From QHXQ01 sp963788965 (GTDB lineage: Bacteria; Acidobacteriota; Blastocatellia; Pyrinomonadales; Pyrinomonadaceae), in contig CAWBIK010000005.1 of assembly GCA_963788965.1 (NCBI GenBank), forward strand, positions 1,364,001-1,428,000: a DNA stretch of 64,000 nt. The letters run 5' to 3'. Below, piece after piece: positions 28,046 to 36,634 of this stretch; the first letter of the stretch is position 1, and the number at the start of each line of letters is the position of its first letter. Made by a program: the position numbers and the translations under genes. A model generated the notes under the pieces. That model ran no database searches and was not told where the DNA came from. It saw only the letters and a program-made list of their open reading frames with translations.

Positions 28046-29671
28046 ATGAAGCTTGAAACTGATTTCATCGTCGTCGGGAGCGGCGTGGCGGGCTTGCGCG
28101 CTGCGCTCGAAATCGCGCGGACGGGCGCACACATCCGTTTGTTGACCAAAGAGCGCACGGGCGAGTCGAACACGGAGTACGCGCAAGGGGGCGTCGCGGT
28201 CGCGCTCGCGGAAGATGACGAGGTGGCGCTGCACGAAGCAGACACGATGGCGGCCGGCGCGGGGCTATGCGACGCGGAATCCGTCGGCGTGCTTGTCCGC
28301 GAGGGGCGACGCTACATGCGCGAGTTGATCGCGTGGGGCGCGGAGTTCGACCGCGCCGGGGGGCGCTTGCTCTTTACGCAGGAAGCCGCGCACTCGCGCC
28401 GCCGCATCCTGCACGCGCACGGCGATGCAACGGGCAGCGAGATCGTGCGCGCGCTCGTCGCCCGCGCCGCCGCCGAGACGCGCATAGAGTTGCTGCCGCA
28501 CGCGGGCGTGGAAGAGTTACTGATCATAGACGGTCACTGTCGCGGCGTGCGCTATCTCGATCCGTTGGTGCGTGCGTCGCGCGAGTTGTACGCGCGCGCG
28601 GTCGTGCTCGCGTCGGGCGGCGCGGGGCAGGTCTATCTGCACACGACCAACCCTGCGGGCGCGACGGGCGACGGCACGGCGATGGCTTATCGCGCGGGCG
28701 CGCAGATCGCCGATATGGAGTTCGTGCAGTTTCATCCGACGGCGTTGAGCATCGAGGGCGCACCGCGCTTTCTGTTATCCGAGGCGCTGCGCGGCGAGGG
28801 CGGCGTGTTGTTGAATGAAGAGGGCCGCCGCTTCATGCCGCGCTATCACGAACGCGCGGAACTTGCGCCGCGCGACATCGTGAGCCGCTCCATCGTCGCC
28901 GAGATGCGCCGCACGGCGACGCGCGCCGTCTACATCGACATGACCGGCCTCGATGCACGCTTCGTGCGCGAACGCTTCCCCGGCATCTACGCAACGTGTC
29001 TGCGCTACGGCGTCGATCTCACGCGCGCGCCCGTGCCCGTCTCGCCTGCCGCGCACTACTCGATGGGCGGCGTCCGCACAGACCTCTACGGGCGCACGAC
29101 GCTGCCGGGTCTTTACGCCGCAGGCGAAGTCGCTTGCACGGGCGTCCACGGCGCGAACCGGCTCGCGTCGAACTCGCTGCTCGAAGGTTTGGTCTTTGGC
29201 GCGCGCGCAGGGGCAGCGGCTGTTAAGGATTACGGCCACATACCGCGCGTCGAAGTTGATCGGGGCGGGGCGCGACAGGCAACGACGGATGAGATTGCCG
29301 CTGAGCGATACGGTGGCGCGGGTGCGCTCGCGGTGCGTAAGCGCGTGCGGCGTTTGATGTGGGAACGCGTCGGCATCTTGCGCACACGCGCGGCACTCAT
29401 GCGCGCGCTCACGGAGTTCGAGCAGATCGCGCAGGCGCGACTTGCGCCGCCTTCGCGCAACTTCCTCACGGTCGCAACGCTTATCGCCCGCGCCGCGCTC
29501 TGGCGCGAAGAGTCGCGCGGCGCACACTTTCGTCTGGACTTTCCCGAACGTGATGATGCGCGCTGGCGTGTTCATTCAATCATGCAGCAGGACGCAGGCG
29601 TCACGGCGAGCGCACGCATAGATTTTGCGCCAGCGGGCGACCCGCAGACGGCGCGCACGCAACCTGTTTGA
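28046..29671 (+). CDS. nadB: L-aspartate oxidase
   Basis: A flavoenzyme that oxidises aspartate to iminoaspartate, the first step of de novo NAD synthesis. It has the FAD motif VVGSGVAGLRAALE, EYAQGGVAVA, the substrate loop FHPTALSIEGAPRFLLSEALRG (part), and YSMGGVRTDLYGRT. About 541 residues is normal. The ATG at 28046 gives the expected N-terminus (MKLETDFIVVGSG); a TTG four codons upstream is unlikely. It is divergent from the J-domain gene. nadA and nadC are not in the window. Confidence 0.92.
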   Translation: MKLETDFIVVGSGVAGLRAALEIARTGAHIRLLTKERTGESNTEYAQGGVAVALAEDDEVALHEADTMAAGAGLCDAESVGVLVREGRRYMRELIAWGAEFDRAGGRLLFTQEAAHSRRRILHAHGDATGSEIVRALVARAAAETRIELLPHAGVEELLIIDGHCRGVRYLDPLVRASRELYARAVVLASGGAGQVYLHTTNPAGATGDGTAMAYRAGAQIADMEFVQFHPTALSIEGAPRFLLSEALRGEGGVLLNEEGRRFMPRYHERAELAPRDIVSRSIVAEMRRTATRAVYIDMTGLDARFVRERFPGIYATCLRYGVDLTRAPVPVSPAAHYSMGGVRTDLYGRTTLPGLYAAGEVACTGVHGANRLASNSLLEGLVFGARAGAAAVKDYGHIPRVEVDRGGARQATTDEIAAERYGGAGALAVRKRVRRLMWERVGILRTRAALMRALTEFEQIAQARLAPPSRNFLTVATLIARAALWREESRGAHFRLDFPERDDARWRVHSIMQQDAGVTASARIDFAPAGDPQTARTQPV

Positions 29672-29714
29672 TAAATGATCCGCGACCGCAAGTTACGGTT
29701 GCGCGTTAAACTTT

Positions 29715-30411
29715 ATGGCTCAATACGAACAACTTCATGAGTGGAATTTAACGCCGCGCGAAGCGGTCGAGTTGCAGAAGCAGTTACGCGCGCAGGTGCG
29801 GCTCGAACCATTGACGCGAAAGATCGAGACGGTCGCGGGCGCGGACATCTCGTTCAACAAGTTCTCGCCGGTCGTGTATGCGGGGCTGGTTGTGTTGCGG
29901 CTGCCTGATCTGGCAGTGATCGAAGAAGTGGGCGTGGTGAGCGAGACGCAGTTTCCTTACGTGCCGGGGCTGTTATCGTTTCGTGAGTCGCCGTCGGTGC
30001 TGGAAGCGTGGGCGAAGCTCAAGACCGAACCGGACGCGGTTATGTTCGACGGGCAGGGCATCGCGCACCCGCGCCGCGTCGGCATCGCGTCGCACGTCGG
30101 GTTACTCATCAAGCGCCCGACGTTTGGTTGCGCCAAGTCTGTGCTGGTTGGTAAATACGACGAGCCTGAGCTTGAGCGTGGCAGTTGGACACCGCTCGTC
30201 GATCCCAAAAACGGCGAGACGGTCGGCGCGGCGCTTGCGGACGAAGACGAAGGTGCAGCCGATCTTCGTCTCGCCCGGTCACTTGATCGATCTGGCAGGC
30301 GCAATCGATCTCACGCTCGCCTGCGACGGCGGCTATCGACAACCCGAACCCACACGCCGCGCACACTTGTTAGTTAATGCTCTACGACGCGGCGAGCGGC
30401 AGCCAACATAA
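29715..30411 (+). CDS. nfi: Endonuclease V (frameshifted)
   Basis: A deoxyinosine-specific nuclease. It contains VAGADISF with the catalytic Asp, FPYVPGLLSFRE, MFDGQGIAHPRRVGIASHVG and PTFGCAKS, all typical. The C-terminal segment (TKTKVQPIFVSPGHLIDLAGA...LTLACDGGYRQPEPTR) lies in the next frame; removing one T near 30229 joins it after GAAL. The catalytic residues lie before the shift. The joined protein of about 231 residues has the normal family length, so a base-call error is more likely than a real break. Confidence 0.88.
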
Positions 30412-30415
30412 AAAG

Positions 30416-30489
30416 GTCGTAAATAGTAAACCGGCCATCGTGAATAGAATTAATTATCTATTCACGATGGCCGGTTTGCTGTTTACGAC
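30416..30489. repeat. Long inverted repeat, likely bidirectional terminator
   Basis: Arms 30416-30447 and 30458-30489 pair over 32 bp with only two differences, both G-T, and a 10-nt AT-rich loop. The outer part uses the CGTAAAT-like heptamer found at 38.3 kb. It lies between the converging nfi and GWxTD genes. Confidence 0.75.
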
Positions 30490-30495
30490 TCTTGG

Positions 30496-32127
30496 TTACT
30501 GTATGACGGTGAACTTGGCCGACGGCGTGAGCGATTGACCGGAGACTTGATCCTTGATGCGGATCGTGATCAGATAGTCGCCGGGCGTGAGTTGCCCTGA
30601 GTCGATCAAGCGCGCGAGCGTGAGGCGTTGGCCGGCGTCGCTTAAACCGCGCCAGTCCTCTTTCATCTTGCCCAACTCTTTCCCGTCGCGCGTGACCACG
30701 TACTCGGCATCAACCGCCGGGCGCAGCGTCGTCTGATCAATCTTCGCGTTATAGACCTGCATGTAGACGCCGATGGGATCGCCGCGATGGAAAACGCCCG
30801 CGACGTTCGGGATCACCTTGTACTGCCCGATGGTGAACATGCCGACCGGAATCTGGTCGCCGAGCGTTTGCAGTTTCGCCGCCAGCAGCAGGGTCGAGGT
30901 CGAGAGTTGATTCTGATCGTACTTCGGCACAGTGAAGCCGAGGTGCTTGATCTGCGTCGCGCCCGATTTGATGTCGCGCACGATCACGTCCACTTTGTAC
31001 GTGCCCGGCGGCAGCGGCACAACCTTGCCGTAGGCCGACTTCCGCCCCTTCGCTTCGAGCAACTCGTCGGGCGTGGCGTCGGTCGTCACCACGTCCTCGA
31101 AGACGCCGACGCGCCGGCCGTTGACCGACATGATGCGGCCGAAGATGTTCATGCTCGCGCGTTGGATGCCGCCCACGTCCGCGAAGCTCAGATCACGATT
31201 CTCGGTCTGCACGGTGAAGGCGGTCATCACGCGGTCGTCCGCCTGCCGGAAGAAGTCCACGCGCAGATCGAAGTCGAGCGGGCTGTCTTCGACAACGCCC
31301 GAACCGGTCGTGAGAATGCCCGCGAGTTCCGTGTTGCGGATCGGCGGCGGCTTGCTCAGATCGGCGATGCGTTGCAGGCGCTCGAACGGGCTGTCCTGCG
31401 CGCGATAGTAAGGCGCGCCCTGTGTCACGCGGTCGGTCTTGCTCTCAAGGCCGAGTTGTTCGCGCCACGTCAAACCCGCGCCGGGCACGTGGAGCAGCGC
31501 GTCCTTCTCGTCGGGCGAGCGGGCAATGCGATACTCGCCTGAGCCGGTCGGATCGACGAACTCGATCTCGATGCCGGAGCCGACGTTCGGCAGGTAGCGA
31601 TAGAACCACTTCTCGAACGGATAGGTCGAGGTCGAGCCGCCGCCCTCGTAAGGCTCGCGCTCGTACTGCCCGCCCGCCGGATGCGACTCAAGTTCGTCGG
31701 GCTTGCCGTACATGATGTAGATGCGGCCGCGGTCGGTCTTCCAGCCCGGTACGCCCGACGCGTAGTGCTCGTTGGCGTAGGCGATGCGCTCGTAGTATTC
31801 CTCTTTGTACTCGTTCTCTTCGGTGTCGGGATCGGGGTCGCGCCGCCGCCAGAAGTCTTCGATGAAAGCCTCGCGCTCCTCGTCGGTCTGAAGCTTTTTG
31901 AAGATGTCGCGCTCGCGGTCGGAGATGATGTAATCAACGTCCTGATTCAGCCAGTTCTTGAAAATCTTACTTAGCTCCGGCTTCTTGTTGCGCGGGCGCT
32001 CCGTCACGTCCTGCGAAGTGGTCTGTTTATTCTTGTCCTTCTGCGCGAGAGCCGCGGGCGGCGCGACGAGCGCCAACGCCAGCATGACGAGCGGCAGGGC
32101 ACGAAGCCGAACGGGACGAGCCATCAT
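30496..32127 (-). CDS. Secreted GWxTD-domain protein
   Basis: 543 residues. A signal peptide (LPLVMLALALVAPPAALAQ) precedes a GWxTD domain at about 45-170: KNWLNQDVDYIISDRERDIF, then EDFWRRRDPDPDTEENEYKE and GWKTDRGRIYIMYGKPDE. The rest is beta-rich and ends FTVIQ, resembling surface or periplasmic beta-sandwich domains. The GWxTD family is widespread in Acidobacteriota and related phyla and its function is not known. The ATG at 32127 has AGGAG seven bases upstream. It sits downstream of the 1 kb non-coding stretch described at 32128-33127. Confidence 0.8.
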   Translation of the reverse strand: MMARPVRLRALPLVMLALALVAPPAALAQKDKNKQTTSQDVTERPRNKKPELSKIFKNWLNQDVDYIISDRERDIFKKLQTDEEREAFIEDFWRRRDPDPDTEENEYKEEYYERIAYANEHYASGVPGWKTDRGRIYIMYGKPDELESHPAGGQYEREPYEGGGSTSTYPFEKWFYRYLPNVGSGIEIEFVDPTGSGEYRIARSPDEKDALLHVPGAGLTWREQLGLESKTDRVTQGAPYYRAQDSPFERLQRIADLSKPPPIRNTELAGILTTGSGVVEDSPLDFDLRVDFFRQADDRVMTAFTVQTENRDLSFADVGGIQRASMNIFGRIMSVNGRRVGVFEDVVTTDATPDELLEAKGRKSAYGKVVPLPPGTYKVDVIVRDIKSGATQIKHLGFTVPKYDQNQLSTSTLLLAAKLQTLGDQIPVGMFTIGQYKVIPNVAGVFHRGDPIGVYMQVYNAKIDQTTLRPAVDAEYVVTRDGKELGKMKEDWRGLSDAGQRLTLARLIDSGQLTPGDYLITIRIKDQVSGQSLTPSAKFTVIQ

Positions 32128-33127
32128 GATAGAACTCCTGTACAAACTATTAGTCGTTAACGGTTGGTCGCGCGAACTGCGCGTCGGGAAAATTGCGCCC
32201 ACCGAGATCGTGAACCTGGCGCTGTTCGATCAATTCAAGCGGTCACCCGCCGCAGGCTTTCGCGCACCCGGAACAACGCCAGCATTTCCGGGTCGAATTT
32301 TAGAGCCTCAACCGAACATGGTCAAGATGCGGCCCGCAGGCGTCAAGTTGCCTGAACGGCATAAGTTAGATAGGTTCAACGGGCAAAGTTCAAGGTTTGA
32401 AGTTTGCACCGGCCAACCCGCACAGGCGGGCCGACGACAGTTATGACCGACGCCTTTAACTTTAGCACCCTTAAACGCAGAATTGCGCTGCCGCCATTGC
32501 TGACAGCAGCGCAACCCCGCAACTCCTGAAAACCGCCGAAGCGATTTAGGGGAGCGACGATCCCGGTATGTACACGCCAGAGACCGTCTCATTTTTATCC
32601 CGGCCGAAGCACCAGCGGTCGGTGCATCTCCGGTCAGCACCCGCCCAGTTACGGTTACCCGTCTTAAGCGTTCGCATCCTCGCGGACGCAGTGCCGTTTG
32701 GTTTTTGTTGTGGTGGCTTTACCTCCACCGCCGGTTACGTTCCGGCCAACGAGGCACAACTTGCGTTGTGCGACTGCGCTGCTCGAAGCGGCTGATCATT
32801 TCCGTCGAGTGCCACCCGTTTTTATCCGGGCGCTCAGGCAAGCTTGCCAGCCTGCCCTAGCCAGCCTTTCGGCTGCAACGCAGGGCGTCAATAGCAACTC
32901 CGAACCGCTCGGCTGTTGCCCTCAAACGACGCGTCACCGCATCGTCCGCCGGTCCCCGCGCTGGTCACGACTCCCGTGAGAATCGCAACGTGGGCGGGCA
33001 ATATACGCACGCGCGCGACCAACTGTCAAGCGGTATTTTCATGAACGCGTGGATTATTTTTTCAAAGCGTCAGCGCAAGGTTCGCCTGTGCAAGTTTGTC
33101 GTCCGAAGGTTCGCTTCTTTGGTCAAC
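32128..33127. other. 1 kb stretch without a convincing protein gene
   Basis: This gap between tatC and the GWxTD gene (both minus strand) contains only short frames with no recognisable protein. The part next to the GWxTD start (32355-32475) has heptamer-like units (GGTTCAA, AGTTCAA, GGTTTGA) and a CCCGC/GCGGG hairpin at 32418-32431. The part from about 32.5 to 33.0 kb is described separately as a candidate structured RNA. A 60-codon minus-strand frame (32546-32728) overlaps the hairpins and is probably not translated. Confidence 0.6.
32520..32990 (-). ncRNA. Candidate structured non-coding RNA, class unknown
   Basis: Read on the minus strand, this region holds a dense series of short stems with stable tetraloops: AGCC-GAAA-GGCT (32863-32874), GCACAAC-GCAA-GTTGTGC (32754-32771), GCGTCC-GCGA-GGATGC (32674-32689), ACGG-GTAA-CCGT (32651-32662) and CGC-TTCG-GCG (32534-32543). 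Further stems are GGTGG/CCACC (32712-32729) and GCACC/GGTGC (32609-32625). Four GNRA loops and one UUCG loop all face the same strand, and on the plus strand none would be a stable tetraloop. GGATAAAAA occurs twice. I looked for RNase P, tmRNA, SRP and 6S signatures and found none. It could be a free RNA or a long leader of the GWxTD mRNA. Ends are approximate. Confidence 0.45.
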
Positions 33128-34195
33128 TCAACTCGTCGTGCGTGCGCGCCCGAACAGCCACGCGATGAAGATCGAGATCATGTAGAGCACGATCATCGGC
33201 GCGGCAAAGAGCATCATGTTGGGCACGTCGTTCGTCGGCGACAGCACGGCCGCCGCGACGAGGATCACGACGAGCGCCACCTTCCAGATGCGCAGCAACA
33301 GCCGGGCCGAGACGAGGCCGATGCGCGCCAGCACATAGGTCACGGCCGGCATCTGAAAGATCAGCCCCATGCCGAGCATGACGAGAATGATGAAGTCGAA
33401 ATAGTCGTCCGCTTTGAGCAGCAGGCGGAAGTCTTGGCCGAGTCCGAGCAGGTAAGCGGCGGCCGGTGGGAAGATCACGTAGTAGGCGAACGCCGCGCCT
33501 AGCACGAACGAGATGGTGGACAGTCCGATGAACGGCAACGCGTAGCCGCGCTCGTGCGGGTAGAGGCCGGGCGCGACGAAGGCCCAAATCTGCCAGAGCA
33601 GGAACGGCACGGACAAGCACACGGCCGCGTAGAGCGACACCTTGACGTAGAGCGAAAAGGGTTCGAGCGCCGTCGTCACGATCAGTTTGTCTTCCATGCC
33701 GGGCAGCGCGTCGGGCTTCGATGTCTCGTCCGTGGGCAGGCGCACGCCCTTCGGGATGACGACCTGACCTGCGATCAGCGGTTCGTCCGTGAACAGACCC
33801 AAGTGCCCTTGACTGTCGCGCGCCACACGCGCCGCGACCGTCGTGCCCGGCGGGATCACGCTCTGGCCGAGTTTCGTCGCTTCGGGAAAAATGTAACGCC
33901 CCGTGGCATCCACCGGCAGCGTGGATAAGGCGCTGATCGCTTCCTGTCCGGTGAGGCCGGCGAACTGTATCTGCCGGCGTTGCGCGTCAGCCAGCGCGAC
34001 GCGCACGGGCCGCGCGAGAAAGTTATAGACGTGATCGGAGACGAACCAGCAGCCTGAGAAGGCGATGAAGACGAAGAGGGCGGAACGGATCAGGCGGCGA
34101 CGCAACTCGTCCAGATGATCGAGGAACGACATCTGGCCGCCGAGCAGCGGCTCGCGGTCTGTCTCCTTGTCTTCGTCTAAGAGCGTGGTTGCCAT
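33128..34195 (-). CDS. tatC: Sec-independent translocase subunit TatC with a large extracytoplasmic insert
   Basis: The core of the Tat export complex, six membrane helices. It starts MSFLDHLDELRRRLIRS (from residue 22), the signature of TatC, and contains EPFSLYVKVSLYAAVCLSVP, WQIWAFVAPGLYPHERGYA and FGLIFQMP-like segments. It is 355 residues against about 250 usually. The excess is roughly 100 residues between helix 1 and helix 2 (about 65-175), on the periplasmic side. tatA lies 59 bp upstream on the same strand, so the two form a tat operon. Confidence 0.9.
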   Translation of the reverse strand: MATTLLDEDKETDREPLLGGQMSFLDHLDELRRRLIRSALFVFIAFSGCWFVSDHVYNFLARPVRVALADAQRRQIQFAGLTGQEAISALSTLPVDATGRYIFPEATKLGQSVIPPGTTVAARVARDSQGHLGLFTDEPLIAGQVVIPKGVRLPTDETSKPDALPGMEDKLIVTTALEPFSLYVKVSLYAAVCLSVPFLLWQIWAFVAPGLYPHERGYALPFIGLSTISFVLGAAFAYYVIFPPAAAYLLGLGQDFRLLLKADDYFDFIILVMLGMGLIFQMPAVTYVLARIGLVSARLLLRIWKVALVVILVAAAVLSPTNDVPNMMLFAAPMIVLYMISIFIAWLFGRARTTS

Positions 34196-34254
34196 GCGGG
34201 TGCAAACAGAGTGGGCGCACGATGCGGTTCAACAATCACAGCGCGCGGTTGGCG

Positions 34255-34662
34255 TTAGAGCCATTCGCTTTTGGTGGTCGGCTCAACCGGCGGCTCGGCT
34301 TCAACCGCCGCAGGCACGCTCGCTATCGTGCGGGCGCTACTACTGCGCGCGATGTGCTCGCCTTCAAGTGGCGGCCCGGCTGTCATCGTCGCCGCCGCCG
34401 CAGGCGCATACGCTTCGGGCGTGTCCGGTGCGCCGACTATCGTGCGCTCGCCGCGCCCTTGCTGCTCGACGCGTTCCACTTCGACTTCGCGCTCCCATGT
34501 CCGCTTGAAGTCGTCGGACGCGCGCTTGAACTCGTTCATGCTGCGCCCCAACGAGCGCGCCAACTCAGGCAGCTTGCGCGGCCCGAATATGATGAGCGCC
34601 ACGACGAGGATGATCAGCATCTCGCTCGTGCCGATGGATTCAAGAATGAGTAACGTATGCAC
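34255..34662 (-). CDS. tatA: TatA/TatB family translocase subunit
   Basis: About 135 residues. One N-terminal membrane helix (MLIILVVALIIFG) leads into the FGPRKLPELARSLGR hinge and amphipathic helix, followed by a charged coiled part and a long Ala/Pro-rich tail. It forms the pore or receptor with TatC. Length and tail fit either TatA or TatB; only one such gene is in the window. A GTG at 34662 is the likeliest start, giving VHTLLILESIG; a longer frame opens at 34704. Confidence 0.85.
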   Translation of the reverse strand: MHTLLILESIGTSEMLIILVVALIIFGPRKLPELARSLGRSMNEFKRASDDFKRTWEREVEVERVEQQGRGERTIVGAPDTPEAYAPAAAATMTAGPPLEGEHIARSSSARTIASVPAAVEAEPPVEPTTKSEWL

Positions 34663-34733
34663 TTCTAACTGACTGGCCTTCCGCGTTGAACTGCTAACTT
34701 GCAACGCACAGGTCGCCGGTTCATCTACAAACG

Positions 34734-35117
34734 TTAGACGCTCGACGCAACGCCGTTGTCACCTTCATCCGGCGGATAATAGATCACTTCGACGATCTGC
34801 CCGCCCACGCCCTTCGTGTAGAACGAGACGGTGCGATCCCGATGCTCTTTCAGCGGGCGACTCTCGCGTCGCGCCGCCGCTTCGAGCGCCGCACGCGTCT
34901 CGACGCGCAAGCCCATGTGCGGCGGGTGCTTCGAGCCGGGCCCAAGCAGCGCGATGCCAAACCCGCGCGCGTCCCTGAGCATCGCCCAATCGTGATAAAG
35001 CGTCTCCACACGAAAGCCGATGCGCTCATACTCGCGCACGTCTCCCGCTAAATCTTCCGACGGCACAGCAATGTGATCCACCACCCCGCCAAAACGCAAC
35101 TCCGACTCTTCAGGCAT
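34734..35117 (-). CDS. VOC-family (glyoxalase-fold) protein
   Basis: 127 residues with the beta-alpha-beta-beta-beta layout of the vicinal oxygen chelate superfamily. Likely metal ligands are His15 (VVDHIAVP), a His in PPHMGLRV and a Glu in VEVIYYP. It resembles methylmalonyl-CoA epimerase and glyoxalase-like members, but the reaction cannot be named from sequence alone. It is on the same strand as tatA, with about 70 bp between. Confidence 0.7.
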   Translation of the reverse strand: MPEESELRFGGVVDHIAVPSEDLAGDVREYERIGFRVETLYHDWAMLRDARGFGIALLGPGSKHPPHMGLRVETRAALEAAARRESRPLKEHRDRTVSFYTKGVGGQIVEVIYYPPDEGDNGVASSV

Positions 35118-35136
35118 AATGACAACTCCGACTCAC

Positions 35137-35212
35137 ATGATGAACGATGAATAACGAATAGCTTGTCTGTCATTCATCAGGCATCATTCACCGTTCATCG
35201 TTCATTATTTCT
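35137..35212. repeat. Heptamer-unit repeat with partial inverted arms (TGATGAA/TTCATCA family)
   Basis: Continuous 7-base units (TGATGAA, CGATGAA, TAACGAA, TAGCTTG, TCTGTCA, TTCATCA, GGCATCA, TTCACCG, TTCATCG) run in phase from about 35139. Left and right halves are imperfectly complementary. Bases 35146-35178 are identical to 45578-45610. Confidence 0.7.
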
Positions 35213-35897
35213 CCGGCCACGCTTCGCCGTAGCGTTCGCTGAAGACGATGCGGTCGAGCGCGAAGCGGCCGGGATAAACTTTGTCCGGGTCTTTTCCGCG
35301 CCCGATGGCGAGCAGCGCGACGACCTCGGCCTCGTCGGGAATGTTGAACTCACGTTTCACGGCCGCCGCGTCGAAGCCCTCCATCGGCGCGGTGTCGAAG
35401 CCGTAAGCTTCGGCCGCGAGCATCATAGTCGTGAAGGCGATCATCGTGTGGCGGTTGACCCAAGTGGGCATGTGCTGCATGCCGTCGAGGAAGCCGATGG
35501 CGCTGTCACGATACTGTTGCCACTGATCAACTTTGCCCGCGCCGCGTTCCGCGCCCTCGCGGAAAACTTCGTCCGCCGTGCGCTTCCATTCTTCTTTCAT
35601 GCCGAGCGCAATGACGACGACGGGAGCTTGCCCGACCTTCGGCTGATTGAACGCCACCGCCTGCAAACGTTGCCGGTTCGCCGCGTCGCGCACGACGATG
35701 AAGCGCCACGGTTGCAGGTTGTAGCCTGACGGCGCTTGCGCTCCGATCCGCAGGATCGCATTCAAATACTCCTGCGGCACTTCTTCATCCGTAAACTGAC
35801 TCGTCGCGCGTCGCTCCAACACGACCTCTGTGATCGGCTTTAGCGGCTCGCCGTCCGGTCGCCTCGCCGGTAGATTCGTCGGCTTGTCTTGCATCAT
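35205..35897 (-). CDS. Nitroreductase-family flavoprotein
   Basis: 230 residues. The FMN-binding start is RRATSQFTDEEVPQE with an early double Arg, followed by APSGYNLQPWRFIVVRD, which is diagnostic of the family. AYGFDTAPMEGFD and the C-terminal IGRGKDPDKVYPGR complete the fold. It probably reduces nitro or quinone compounds with NAD(P)H; the true substrate is unknown. Its last codons touch the right edge of the neighbouring heptamer repeat. Confidence 0.88.
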   Translation of the reverse strand: MMQDKPTNLPARRPDGEPLKPITEVVLERRATSQFTDEEVPQEYLNAILRIGAQAPSGYNLQPWRFIVVRDAANRQRLQAVAFNQPKVGQAPVVVIALGMKEEWKRTADEVFREGAERGAGKVDQWQQYRDSAIGFLDGMQHMPTWVNRHTMIAFTTMMLAAEAYGFDTAPMEGFDAAAVKREFNIPDEAEVVALLAIGRGKDPDKVYPGRFALDRIVFSERYGEAWPEK

Positions 35898-35959
35898 CTA
35901 AACAAACCCCTTGCTAGCTGAATTGAAGTTCACCACGATTGTAACGCGACACAGGTGGA

Positions 35960-36076
35960 AGGCAAAGGCAGGGAACAGTAGGCAGTAAAAGCAAACAGCC
36001 GGTGCGAACGATCAATCAGATGCTTGAATGATCATTCAACCGGCTGCTAGTTCTTAACTGCTTACTGCCTACTACT
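35960..36076. repeat. Heptamer-unit repeat with inverted arms
   Basis: Between the nitroreductase and carD genes the sequence runs in 7-base units (GGAACAG, TAGGCAG, TAAAAGC and, on the right, AACTGCT, TACTGCC, TACTACT). AGCCGGT and ACCGGCT sit near the centre. The halves are mutually complementary over much of their length. Confidence 0.6.
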
Positions 36077-36079
36077 TCA

Positions 36080-36634
36080 TCAATGGCCCGCGATGGCGGC
36101 GACGGCGCGACCGCGCGCGGCGGTGGCGGGGCGGCGCTCGTGTTTGGCGCAAGCACGTGCGAGCGCCTGCTCGACGAGCGGCGCAACGTTGCACTCAGGT
36201 TTGCGACAGACGGCCGCCAATTCGGAGATGACCAGATAGCGTGCGCGTTCCAACATGCGTTGCTCGCGGAACGAGAGCGGCTTGAGATGGCTCAAGTAGG
36301 TCAGGTGTTTGAGGACGCCCGCGACCTCGAAAATGTCGCCGGTACGCATCCGGTCGGAGAACTCTTTGAAACGATCTTTCCAGTCGTGGGGCGCGGGCGT
36401 GAAGTCGTCGGCCAGATTCTTCAACAGCAGTTCGCACTCGCCCGAAGAGATGGGCGAACGTAAGCCGACCTCGCCTGCGTTGGCGACGGGAACAAGCACG
36501 ACCGAGTTGGTGGCAGCGAGCCGGAGGGTGTAGAAGGGCAGGGAATTAGAGCCGATCTGTTTCTGTTCAATCTGTTCGATGATGCCGATGCCGTGGTTTG
36601 GATACACGACTTTCTGTCCGACTTTAAAGCCCAC
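36080..36634 (-). CDS. carD: CarD-family transcription regulator
   Basis: 184 residues. The RNA-polymerase-interacting Tudor-like domain is at the start (FKVGQKVVYPNHGIGIIEQI), followed by a helical DNA-binding part with LSHLKPLSFREQRMLERARY. CarD binds the RNA polymerase beta subunit and stabilises open complexes, notably at rRNA promoters. The start is GTG at 36634: a perfect AGGAGG lies 6 bases upstream (36641-36646). The C-terminal 25 residues are Ala/Arg-rich. Confidence 0.9.
   Translation of the reverse strand: MGFKVGQKVVYPNHGIGIIEQIEQKQIGSNSLPFYTLRLAATNSVVLVPVANAGEVGLRSPISSGECELLLKNLADDFTPAPHDWKDRFKEFSDRMRTGDIFEVAGVLKHLTYLSHLKPLSFREQRMLERARYLVISELAAVCRKPECNVAPLVEQALARACAKHERRPATAARGRAVAAIAGH

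Noticed and set aside
32546..32728. 60-codon minus-strand ORF inside the candidate RNA
   Set aside because: It overlaps several stable stems, is rich in Arg/Cys/Trp and resembles no protein family I know; more likely translated RNA sequence.
32520..32990. tmRNA, RNase P RNA, SRP RNA or a group II intron in this region
   Set aside because: None of the conserved cores (tRNA-like ends, GAGGAAAGTCC, GGTCAGGTCCGGAAGGAAGCA-like loop parts, domain V) was found.
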